Source of the DNA: CAYPNF01 sp964411985 | GTDB taxonomy: Bacteria; Verrucomicrobiota; Verrucomicrobiia; Limisphaerales; J093 | Assembly (NCBI GenBank): GCA_964411985.1 | Contig: CAYPNF010000068.1 | Location: forward strand, 1-39,197 | Length of the DNA stretch: 39,197 nt | Direction: 5' to 3' | In this document: positions 21,688 to 29,653 of the stretch, in pieces | Position numbering within the stretch: the stretch's first letter is position 1 | Layout of the letters: each line of letters begins with the position of its first letter | Notes under the pieces: model-generated | What the model was told of the DNA's origin: nothing | Database searches by the model: none | What the model saw: only the letters and a program-made list of their open reading frames with translations | Translations under genes and position numbers: made by a program

Positions 21688-24600
21688 GAGAGGGAGCGAA
21701 GCATCGCCGGAAAATTGTTGAGCGTTTGCGGGAGCCGCGTCAGGTCGAATTCCTGAACTTGTTGATCCAGGTCTGCTGCATACGCGGTCAAGGCCGACCA
21801 TTGGCCTTCCTCGGCCCAGCCCTTGAGCCGCAACGCGAACTGTTCCACCTTGTCCATCGCCATGGTCTTGCAGAGACCGGGCCAGACGCGCTCGGCTTCA
21901 TCCTGGAGCCTGGCGAGCAATTCCGGCCGCTTGGCCAACACCGCTGCGGAAACCAAGGCTTCGGGCAAAGCAGCGACAGGCCCGGATGAAAGCGCCGCCC
22001 CCGAGACTGCCTCGACGGCCACGCACGGCAGAAACCGCTTCAACTCCGCGATCAGCTCGACGCGGTTGAAGGGCTTACGGATAAACCCGTCGCAAGCCTT
22101 GCGCGCCCGCGCTTCTTCTTCGCGAAACGACGACGCCGTCACCGCAATCACCGGAATGTGTTTCAGTTCTTCGCTCGCCTTCAGCCGCTTTGTTGCCTGA
22201 TATCCGTCCAGCTCGGGCATCCGCATGTCCATCAGAATCACGTCGGGGCGATGCTGCTCCGCTTGCTCCAATGCTTCGAGGCCGTTGGTGGCCAGCACTA
22301 CCTTGTGCGCCGTGCCTTCGAAGTAACCGGTGAGCAAGGCGCGATTCAGCGCCACGTCATCCGCGACGAGAATGGTGGCCGGCGCGAACTGATTGAAATC
22401 GCCTTCGCCACTCGTGGCGATTGCATCCGACTCCGCCAGTTCGGTGATCGCGATGTTCGGGAAGGTGAACCGGAACGTGCTGCCCTTCCCAGGCTCGCTC
22501 TCCACGGTGATCACGCCGTGCATCATCTCGGTGAGCCGTTTGGTGATGGTCAGCCCCAGGCCCGTGCCGCCGAACTTGCGGGTGCTCTGTCCCGCCACCT
22601 GGGAGAACGCCCCAAAGATATGCTCCTGCTGCCCCTTGGGAATGCCGATACCCGTGTCCGAGACTTCCAAGATGAGCGTGACGCGCGTTTCGTCCCATTC
22701 CTGTCCCCTTTCCCCTTTCCCCTTTCCGCTTTCCGCTTTCTCCTCACCCTCCGCCCAGGCACTGATCTTCACGTGGCCCTTCTCGGTAAACTTTAGGGCA
22801 TTGCCCACCACGTTGAACAAGACCTGCCGCAGCCGCACTTCATCCAGCATCAATCCGCGCGGCAGCTTCGGATCAATCTCCGTCAACAGCTGGATGCCCT
22901 TCTCGCCCGCCTTGATGGAAAACACTTTCTGAATCTCGTCCACCACGCGGGCCACCGACACGGGCTCGTACTGCAACTCCAGCTTGCCCGCCTCGATCTT
23001 GGACAAATCGAGGATGTCGTTGATGAGCGTCAGCAGGGTGCGTCCGCTGGAAGTGATCGCGTCGAGGTAATTGCGGTCCTTGGACGCGGCCATCTGCGTG
23101 CGGAGCAACTCCGAAAAGCCGAGGATCGCGTTCATCGGCGTGCGGATCTCGTGCGACATGTTCGCCAGAAATTCGCTCTTGGCCGCGTTGGCCGATTCAG
23201 CGGCTTCCTTGGCCTGCTTCAAGGTGTCGGCGGCTTCCTTTTCCTTGGTCACATCCCAGGACACGTATTGCACGCCGGTAATAGCACCGCCAGGGGCAAG
23301 CACCGGTGTGCGGATCGTGTGGACCCACACGGAAGGGCGATCCCGCCGCTCAAATTTGAATTCGCGCTCGATGAACCGTCCGGTTTGGGTTACCTCGCGG
23401 TCGGCTTCCTTGATCCTGGCGATCTCCTCGGGTGTGGCGATCCCCTCGAACCCCTCGTAGCCTATGCCGATCATATCAGCCGGGTTCTCAGGAAAACCGA
23501 AAACTTCTGAAAGCCATTTGGCGCCGAGCCGGTTGCAGAAAGTAACCCGCCCTTCGAGATCCCGCCGATAGACCATCACTGGCACGTTCTCCACCAGCGA
23601 CTGGAAATACACCTGCGCCTGTTCGCGTTCCCCGACCTCCTTCTCCAGCTTGGCCCGCGCCTCGCGATCACGCTTAGCCATCTCCTCCCGCAACTGCTCC
23701 GCCTCCCGTTTCCTTCGTATCACTAGTGACCGGGCCACAAAAGCCCAGCCTATCAATCCCAGCGCCGCGCCACCCGACGGCACCATGATGAAGGCGTTGG
23801 CGTAGAACGGCGGCACGATCTGGAAATGCACCGCCGCTGGGGTCGAGTAATTCAAGTCGCGGTCAATGATCTGCGCGAAGAAGGTGTATGCACCCGCCTG
23901 GTTCGTGCGCCACGCGAATTGCGGCGCTGAGTCGGGCGGGAGCCACACCGCGTTTGTCTTCGCGGACGGGCTTGCCTGATGCCCGGGCACGATGGCGTAG
24001 CGATGCAGGCGCCGCGCGGGCCGGGTGCGAAATTCCACGGCGGCACAGTTGAAGGTCATCAGGCGGCCCGCCAGGACCTTCGGCAACTGGCTCATGTCCC
24101 GGTAAAGCTGGTCCAGTTGCACGCTCACGGTCGGAGCCGGCAAAGAGGCGCGGATCGGCCGATAACGCACCAGTTCGTCTTTTCCCAAAAACCACATCGC
24201 GCCGGTCCCATCCTGCGCAATCCGCCCAACGCCGCGAGGCGGCAGTCCATCCTCTTCATCGAGCCCCGACCAAGCCAGCCCATCGAAGCGGACCACGCCG
24301 TCGGCGCTGCCAATCCACATCCCCCCTTCTGCGTCGCGAAACATTTCAACCGGTGAACCGGGAATCAACTTTGACCCCCTGATCAGGCTGATAGTGCGGC
24401 CATCAAAGCTCGAGAGGCCTGCACCGGGTCCCCCGAACCACGGCCAACCATCCGGACCGTCGGCGATAGTGCTGACAGTTGGATTCGGCAGGCCATTCTC
24501 GGTCGTGAAATGCGTCCAACTCCGGCCATCGTAGCGCGAGGCGTGTCGGAAGCCTCCCACCCAAACATCACCATGCGCATCGCCACGAACGGTGCCAATA

Positions 24601-27600
24601 GCATTGGTGCTCAAAGAACGGGTGCTCAACCCGTTGGTCGCGCCGAACCAGTGGGTTAGTTCAGTTCCGACGTAGCGCCCCGCGCCGCCCCATCGGGTGC
24701 CCACCCAGATGGCGCCGTCCCGGGCCTGGGCCAGGCTCGCTCCCCCGCCAGTCAACGGGAGATGAAAGTTGGTGAGAGAGGGCAAGAAACGGGTGCCATC
24801 GAAACGCACGATGGCGTTGCTGGTCGTCAGCCAAAGGAGGCCGTCGGCGGGTTGCACCAAGTCCCACACATAGCCGCCGGACAGGGTGTTCGTGTCGTTG
24901 AACGACTCGAATCTCTTGCCATCGAAACGCACCAGCCCATTCGTCACGGTTCCCAGATAAAGTTTGCCATCGCGCGTCGAAAGCAACTTGGGCCTCTCCC
25001 AAAGGTTCGCCGTCACCGTCGATACCCCTGGCAGCCCGTGCGCGGCTGAGAAGAGGGCCAACGCGTCTTCCTCATATCGGTAAGCACCGGTTCGCGTGGC
25101 AAACCAGGTGGCGCCGTCCGGGCCGGTTTCAATTTCCAGGAAGCCACTGGCTCTCACGCGACCCTGCTCGGTAAACCGGACAAAACTCCGGCCATCATAG
25201 CGGCACGGCGGCCCCTCCGCCGTCGTGAACCAGACGGTGCCCTTGGGTGTCACGTGAGCTGCGACGATGAACCCCGAGGGCACGCCATCGCGCGTGGTCA
25301 AATGCGTGAAGTTGGTCCCGTCGTAACGGGTGATAGCGCCGGGGCCATCGCCAAACCAGACCGCGCCATCGGGAGCCACGGACAGCCCGCCCGTGTCCAT
25401 CGAAAGCAAGCCATCCTTGGGGGTGAGGCGGGTCATGTTCGTCCGATCGAAGCGGACCAGCCCCGCCCCGGCCCCTGTGAGCCACACATGGCCGTCTGGA
25501 GCCGCTGCCAAATGCGCGTTGTAATAACCGCTGGTGTTGGTGTAGGCGTTCGTGAAGACGGTCTCCTGACTTCCGTCGTAACGCACCACTTCCGAGTATC
25601 TGCGTTCCCAAAGAGCGCCATCGGGTGTGCTCCGAAGTTCCAAGTGGAATCTCTCCATCGAGGGTTCGCTCACGGCGACCGCCCGGGCGGAACGTGCCGA
25701 GTCTGCCGGAACGTAATGCGCGAGACCGCCCAACGCACAGGCAAACCAGATGTCGCCGTCGCGCGTTTGAGCGACCCCCGCAGCGTAAACGGCAGGCAGG
25801 CCATCCGTGCGGTTCAGGTTGGAGAACTCGTAACCATCAAACCGGGCGATGCCGCCGGCCGTGGCAAACCAGGCCGCGCCATCACGCGCGAACATCACCC
25901 GAAACACCTCAACGCTCGGCAGTCCGTCCGCCACGCCGAACCGTCTCCAATGCCCCTGGGTGAAGGGCGCCAAACGAAAATCCAGCTTCCCCAATCGCGT
26001 GCGCTCGGCGTCCGATGGTTCGGGATTGACGTAGAGGATCCGCCCCACCTCGAGCCACGCCCGTCCGCCCGGGATCTGTGCGCGCAATTGATACGCGCCT
26101 GGCTTCACGTTCGGGAATTTGAAATTCCCCTGCTCGTCCGTGACCTCCGTGGCCACGACCGTGCCGGCGGGAAAATTCGTCACTACAGATTCTGACTTCT
26201 CAGACAGAGCCTCCTCACGTCGGCTGCTACCGAGAGTGACTGGCGTTTTCTCCGGGTTGGCCAGGATCCAGTCGAGTCGTTGCTGGGGCTCGTCCGTGGG
26301 TTGGAAGCCGAGGCGGTAGGCGGACAGCTCGCCGTTGGAAACGAACAGGTCGCAACGCTCGGACGGGTTCAGCGTAATCGCATACTCACCCGCCACCCCG
26401 GGGACGGACCGCTCGACGCCATTCGCACCGCGCACGGTGATGCTCGCACCCTTCACCGCACCGCCCGAGACATCGGTGATTTTTCCGAACACCGCGACCC
26501 CCGGCAGCGCCGCGTTCGTGACCGTTGCCCGCCCCATGAGTTGGCCATGGTGCGCGCCAGGGGAGGCATCACGCCCCGGATTCACGGGATCATCAAAATT
26601 CCAAAGGCCGAAGAGACCTTGCTCGGTGCCGGTGAGTTTTTTGAGCATGGCGTCGCGGATTTGCTCGGCCGTGCGCTGGACTTTCCAGACGCGCAATTCG
26701 CCGAGTTGGCACGTCAAGGTTGGATGGCTCAAGCTTTCATTCGGGCCCGTGCTCATCCAATTACGGTTGTAGCCCAGCCAATTGCGGTTGTCGTTCTCAA
26801 GCGCGGCGCAGCTGCCCTGGTAGGCGTTGGTTCTCGCCAGCGCTCCGTTGACGAACAACTTCATGCCGCCAGAGCCGGTGACCAACGCGATGTGAAACCA
26901 CTCGTTTGTTCGCAGGATGTTCGGCACGAAGATGCGGTATCCCCCCGCAAGGCCGTTGATGCCGACCGAAAGATCGGCCTTGGCACTCGATTCCAATGCG
27001 CGCCCACCCGGTGAAATCCACAGCACACTGGGATAGAGCCCGAATTCCGCAAGGCTCGCCGTGGGTTCGAGTCGGTTCCACTTGATCCATCCCTCGATGG
27101 TCGCTTCGGTCAACGGCTTGAAAATGTTGGGTGGCAACTCGACCCGGCTGCTGCCGTAAATATCGAGGACGCGGTTCGTGGCCGCCGGCACTTCCATTTC
27201 GGATTTTCGATTTTCGATTTCGGATTGGGAAGTCAGAGCCTCGTCATCCCGCCGGGCGGGACTGCTGCCATCGGTTGGCTGCACCAACTCCACAACCAGG
27301 TTGGCGTGCGCTGTTTTCCCGTCCAGAGCCGTCGCGCGCCCCGACAGATGGACGGTCGGTCCAAGTTTCCAAACGTTCGTACGCAGGGCGTAGGGCGCGA
27401 TGGGCACGGCGGATTGCCAGCCACCGAAGTCGTTGGTGCCGGCGGCGGCCAGATCCACGGCTGGCGCCGTCGTCCAGATGCCCAGCGAAGTGAAACCCTG
27501 CGCTCCGCTGATGGCGCGCGCGATTTCGATGCCGTTGGTTTCAGCGCGGACGATGACATTTTGGAGGGGCACACCGGCGGCATCGGTAACTTGGACCAAC

Positions 27601-28523
27601 AACCGCGACCAGGGAACGAGGGTGCTCACCGTAGGCAGCGTGGCTTCGACCACCTTGGCCTGGCCCATCAACTTCCCATGGTTTGCGACCGTGGAACAAT
27701 CATTGGCTCCCGCGCCTGCGGGATCTTCAAAATTCCAGAGGCCCGCCAGGCCCGCTTCTTTTCCGGTCAGGTTTTTGAACAGGTTCTCCCGGATTTGCGC
27801 CTCGGTGCGCACGCTGTTCCAGACGCGGACTTCGTCCATCTGCCCGTGAAAGTCGGCATCGTAGCCAGAGCTACCCCGCCACGGGGATCGTCCGAGGTAA
27901 TTGCGCTTATCCATGCCGGTGGCGCGATATTGACTGCGAGTCGCGTTGGTCGCCACCAGCACGCCGTTGACGAAGAGTTTGTACCCCTCTTTTCCAACCG
28001 CCGCCGCAATGTGTGTCCACCTTCCCTGGGATAGAATCCCCTGCACGGCGAGCCACTTTTGGTCGTCACCACGAAACGATTCGGAAAACAAATCCGGATT
28101 GGTCGAACGGTTCATGACGTTCAAGGTGTAACCCCCAAGCGTGAAATCGAAGAACCGGGACATGTTTCCAAAACTCTCCCACTTGACCCAGCCTTCGACG
28201 GTCACTTCATCGAGATTGGTGAACGCGCCGAGGGGCAGTTCGACGTAGCTGTTCGTGCCATCGAGTTCGAGGACGTGATTGCGGGGCGCGGGGGAAAGCT
28301 GAGAGCGGAGGGCGGAGGGTTGCGCGGCGGGCTGGGCGTGGACGGGGGCAGGCTGAATGAACAGCGCGGCGAACAGGCCGATGACGGCGACGAACTGCCG
28401 CCAGGGCTTGGAGTGCGCCAGTCCTCTGGCGCTTTGGCTGGCGTGGCGGACTCTCGAAAAGCGCCAGGAGACTGGCGCAGTCCAGGACGCTCGCGCGACC
28501 CCGGTGGCTCGGTTTGATATCAT
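21684..28523 (-). CDS. Giant hybrid sensor kinase: LamG x2, Reg_prop propeller, PAS, HisKA, HATPase, REC
   Basis: A 2279-aa receptor kinase. A long basic n-region and signal segment (QFVAVIGLFAALFIQPAPVH) lead to LamG domains at about residues 84-294 and 453-661, carboxypeptidase-regulatory-like modules (674-748, 785-824), a Reg_prop beta-propeller (855-1451; repeats such as GAVWFGDGPGAITRYDG), a Y_Y_Y-like domain (1465-1567) and one membrane segment (1576-1601). Inside follow a coiled coil, a PAS domain (1633-1754), HisKA with His1791 (LANMSHEIRTPMNAILGF), HATPase (GTGLGLTITKRL), a receiver with Asp2099 (VILMDMRMPELDG) and an Hpt-like tail without His. The propeller plus Y_Y_Y sensor is known from Bacteroidetes glycan sensors, and LamG domains bind glycans, so extracellular polysaccharide is the likely cue (inference). 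The start ATG overlaps the stop of the upstream REC-kinase by ATGA. Confidence 0.92.
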   Translation of the reverse strand: MISNRATGVARASWTAPVSWRFSRVRHASQSARGLAHSKPWRQFVAVIGLFAALFIQPAPVHAQPAAQPSALRSQLSPAPRNHVLELDGTNSYVELPLGAFTNLDEVTVEGWVKWESFGNMSRFFDFTLGGYTLNVMNRSTNPDLFSESFRGDDQKWLAVQGILSQGRWTHIAAAVGKEGYKLFVNGVLVATNATRSQYRATGMDKRNYLGRSPWRGSSGYDADFHGQMDEVRVWNSVRTEAQIRENLFKNLTGKEAGLAGLWNFEDPAGAGANDCSTVANHGKLMGQAKVVEATLPTVSTLVPWSRLLVQVTDAAGVPLQNVIVRAETNGIEIARAISGAQGFTSLGIWTTAPAVDLAAAGTNDFGGWQSAVPIAPYALRTNVWKLGPTVHLSGRATALDGKTAHANLVVELVQPTDGSSPARRDDEALTSQSEIENRKSEMEVPAATNRVLDIYGSSRVELPPNIFKPLTEATIEGWIKWNRLEPTASLAEFGLYPSVLWISPGGRALESSAKADLSVGINGLAGGYRIFVPNILRTNEWFHIALVTGSGGMKLFVNGALARTNAYQGSCAALENDNRNWLGYNRNWMSTGPNESLSHPTLTCQLGELRVWKVQRTAEQIRDAMLKKLTGTEQGLFGLWNFDDPVNPGRDASPGAHHGQLMGRATVTNAALPGVAVFGKITDVSGGAVKGASITVRGANGVERSVPGVAGEYAITLNPSERCDLFVSNGELSAYRLGFQPTDEPQQRLDWILANPEKTPVTLGSSRREEALSEKSESVVTNFPAGTVVATEVTDEQGNFKFPNVKPGAYQLRAQIPGGRAWLEVGRILYVNPEPSDAERTRLGKLDFRLAPFTQGHWRRFGVADGLPSVEVFRVMFARDGAAWFATAGGIARFDGYEFSNLNRTDGLPAVYAAGVAQTRDGDIWFACALGGLAHYVPADSARSARAVAVSEPSMERFHLELRSTPDGALWERRYSEVVRYDGSQETVFTNAYTNTSGYYNAHLAAAPDGHVWLTGAGAGLVRFDRTNMTRLTPKDGLLSMDTGGLSVAPDGAVWFGDGPGAITRYDGTNFTHLTTRDGVPSGFIVAAHVTPKGTVWFTTAEGPPCRYDGRSFVRFTEQGRVRASGFLEIETGPDGATWFATRTGAYRYEEDALALFSAAHGLPGVSTVTANLWERPKLLSTRDGKLYLGTVTNGLVRFDGKRFESFNDTNTLSGGYVWDLVQPADGLLWLTTSNAIVRFDGTRFLPSLTNFHLPLTGGGASLAQARDGAIWVGTRWGGAGRYVGTELTHWFGATNGLSTRSLSTNAIGTVRGDAHGDVWVGGFRHASRYDGRSWTHFTTENGLPNPTVSTIADGPDGWPWFGGPGAGLSSFDGRTISLIRGSKLIPGSPVEMFRDAEGGMWIGSADGVVRFDGLAWSGLDEEDGLPPRGVGRIAQDGTGAMWFLGKDELVRYRPIRASLPAPTVSVQLDQLYRDMSQLPKVLAGRLMTFNCAAVEFRTRPARRLHRYAIVPGHQASPSAKTNAVWLPPDSAPQFAWRTNQAGAYTFFAQIIDRDLNYSTPAAVHFQIVPPFYANAFIMVPSGGAALGLIGWAFVARSLVIRRKREAEQLREEMAKRDREARAKLEKEVGEREQAQVYFQSLVENVPVMVYRRDLEGRVTFCNRLGAKWLSEVFGFPENPADMIGIGYEGFEGIATPEEIARIKEADREVTQTGRFIEREFKFERRDRPSVWVHTIRTPVLAPGGAITGVQYVSWDVTKEKEAADTLKQAKEAAESANAAKSEFLANMSHEIRTPMNAILGFSELLRTQMAASKDRNYLDAITSSGRTLLTLINDILDLSKIEAGKLELQYEPVSVARVVDEIQKVFSIKAGEKGIQLLTEIDPKLPRGLMLDEVRLRQVLFNVVGNALKFTEKGHVKISAWAEGEEKAESGKGKGERGQEWDETRVTLILEVSDTGIGIPKGQQEHIFGAFSQVAGQSTRKFGGTGLGLTITKRLTEMMHGVITVESEPGKGSTFRFTFPNIAITELAESDAIATSGEGDFNQFAPATILVADDVALNRALLTGYFEGTAHKVVLATNGLEALEQAEQHRPDVILMDMRMPELDGYQATKRLKASEELKHIPVIAVTASSFREEEARARKACDGFIRKPFNRVELIAELKRFLPCVAVEAVSGAALSSGPVAALPEALVSAAVLAKRPELLARLQDEAERVWPGLCKTMAMDKVEQFALRLKGWAEEGQWSALTAYAADLDQQVQEFDLTRLPQTLNNFPAMLRSLS
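22063..22707 (-). repeat. 645-bp kinase/receiver tract identical to 30050-30694
   Basis: By direct reading this segment is base-for-base the same as 30050-30694, including third codon positions. Its part from about 22236 on equals 38726-39197 in the third copy. It encodes the end of the HATPase domain and most of the receiver. Identity stops abruptly at both ends: at the heptad array on one side and after CGGTTGAAGGG on the other. Confidence 0.88.
22705..22739 (-). repeat. Five-unit heptanucleotide array inside the HATPase coding region
   Basis: On the plus strand it reads three CCCCTTT units followed by two CCGCTTT units. It encodes the low-complexity loop AESGKGKGERGQ at about residues 1928-1939. 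Seven bases is not a multiple of three, so any change in unit number other than three would shift the frame and remove the receiver. Confidence 0.8.
26206..26231 (-). repeat. In-frame repeat also present at 33989-34014
   Basis: The 26 bases AGAGCCTCCTCACGTCGGCT plus GCTACC occur identically in both complete receptor genes and read LGSSRREEAL in each. They sit in a linker between two carboxypeptidase-regulatory-like modules. The peptide looks unrelated to the flanking folds. I recall the same phrase as a common intergenic repeat of Verrucomicrobiota, which I cannot verify here. Confidence 0.6.
27195..27270 (-). repeat. Repeat-like linker between the LamG domains
   Basis: On the plus strand an A/T-rich run made of TTTCGGATT and TTTTCGA units (27197-27226) is followed by the palindromic CCCGCCGGGCGGG (27248-27260). 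The coded peptide, SSPARRDDEAL then SQSEIENRKSEMEV, has no fold and is absent from the paralogue, which has a different repeat element in the same linker. Confidence 0.55.
28415..28478 (-). repeat. Twin GCGCCAG hairpins within the signal-peptide coding region
   Basis: GCGCCAG-TCCT-CTGGCGC (28415-28432) and GCGCCAG-GAGA-CTGGCGC (28461-28478) are perfect hairpins 28 bp apart, and their surroundings are reverse complements of each other (CTTGGAGTGCG and GCAGTCCAGG). They encode residues about 15-37 of the receptor, in an unusually long basic stretch ahead of the hydrophobic signal segment. Confidence 0.7.
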
Positions 28524-29653
28524 GGTTTCATACCTCCAGCGGTCGGAAACTCCACAATGAACTTCGCCCCGTGACCCAATTCACTCTCGCACCAGACTTT
28601 GCCGTTCATCGCCTCCACCATCTTCTTCACGATGGACAAACCCAGGCCGGTCGAGTGTTCGCCGCCGGTGGGCTTGGCGCTCAAGCGCGCAAACTTGCCG
28701 AACAGTTTCTTCTGGTCCTCCGCGCTCAAGCCAGGGCCTTCGTCCTGCACCTGGCAGCGAACCGCCGTCGCGGACGGCTGCAAGCGCACGAAGATGTTCT
28801 TACCCGGGGGCGAATACTTCACGGCATTGGAAACCAGATTCTCCAGCACCTGCACGGTGATACCCGGGTCCACCAGGGCCAGGGCCGGCGTCGTCGAAAC
28901 CTCGAGCTGAATCGTCTGTTGCTTGGCGGTGGCGTGGGGCTGCTGGGATTCCACCACCGAATTCAGCGCCGGCCCCAGATCGGTCGGCGCCAGGTTGAGT
29001 TGCAGTTCCCCGCGCTCGATTCGATTGGCATCGAGAAGATTCTGCACCATCTCCGCCATGCGCTTGGCGGTTTCGCGGATGCGCTCGCCATTGCCCTGGA
29101 GTTCGCGGTGTGCCATCGCCTGCGCGTCCTCGACCACCATCTCGGCATAACCCTGGATGGCCGAGAGTGGATTTCGCAAGTCGTGCGCGGCGATGCCCAT
29201 GAACTCGTTCTTTTCCTCATTCATCTCGCGCAAACGTTCGCGCGCCTGCCGCAGCTCGACGTGTGTCTGGACACGCGCGAGCAATTCGGGCGGGTTGAAA
29301 GGCTTGGTGACGTAATCCACCGCCCCCACTTCAAAGCCGCTGACGAGGTGCTCCATCTCATTACTGGCGGTGAGGAAGATCACCGGAATCTGCCGGGTTG
29401 CGGCGTCGGCCTTCAACCGACGGCATACCTCGAGCCCGTCCATCTCCGGCATCATCAAGTCCAGGAGAATCAGGTCGGGCAATTGAGCGCGGACCCGCTC
29501 CAGGGCCTGGGCGCCGCTGGTCGTGGGCATGACCTCGTAGCCCGCGTTCCGCAGCATCGTGCCCACGACCTGCAGGTTCTTGGTGATGTCGTCCACGACG
29601 AGAACGCGGGGCTTGCTTGCCGGGCCAGTGGTGGGTTTGGAAGCGGTGTTCAT
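28520..29653 (-). CDS. REC-histidine kinase (soluble), pair 2
   Basis: A 377-aa paralogue of the product of 20536-21687, with the same order of receiver then kinase and no membrane segment. The receiver phospho-acceptor is Asp65 (LILLDLMMPEMDG). The kinase His is His157 (FMGIAAHDLRNPLSAIQGY), and the ATP site includes LENLVSNAVKYSPPGK and STGLGLSIVKKMVEAMNG. It starts MNTASKPTTGPASKPRVLVV at the ATG 29653 overlapping the stop of the receptor upstream, and its own stop overlaps the ATG of the next receptor (ATGA at both ends). It is therefore translated between two receptor kinases in one message. Its last ~125 coding bases are nearly identical to those of the pair-3 gene, a further sign of sequence exchange among copies. 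Confidence 0.94.
   Translation of the reverse strand: MNTASKPTTGPASKPRVLVVDDITKNLQVVGTMLRNAGYEVMPTTSGAQALERVRAQLPDLILLDLMMPEMDGLEVCRRLKADAATRQIPVIFLTASNEMEHLVSGFEVGAVDYVTKPFNPPELLARVQTHVELRQARERLREMNEEKNEFMGIAAHDLRNPLSAIQGYAEMVVEDAQAMAHRELQGNGERIRETAKRMAEMVQNLLDANRIERGELQLNLAPTDLGPALNSVVESQQPHATAKQQTIQLEVSTTPALALVDPGITVQVLENLVSNAVKYSPPGKNIFVRLQPSATAVRCQVQDEGPGLSAEDQKKLFGKFARLSAKPTGGEHSTGLGLSIVKKMVEAMNGKVWCESELGHGAKFIVEFPTAGGMKP

Noticed and set aside
24000..25300. Several plus-strand frames of 100-310 codons across the receptor genes
   Set aside because: All are antisense to continuous, domain-bearing receptor coding sequence.
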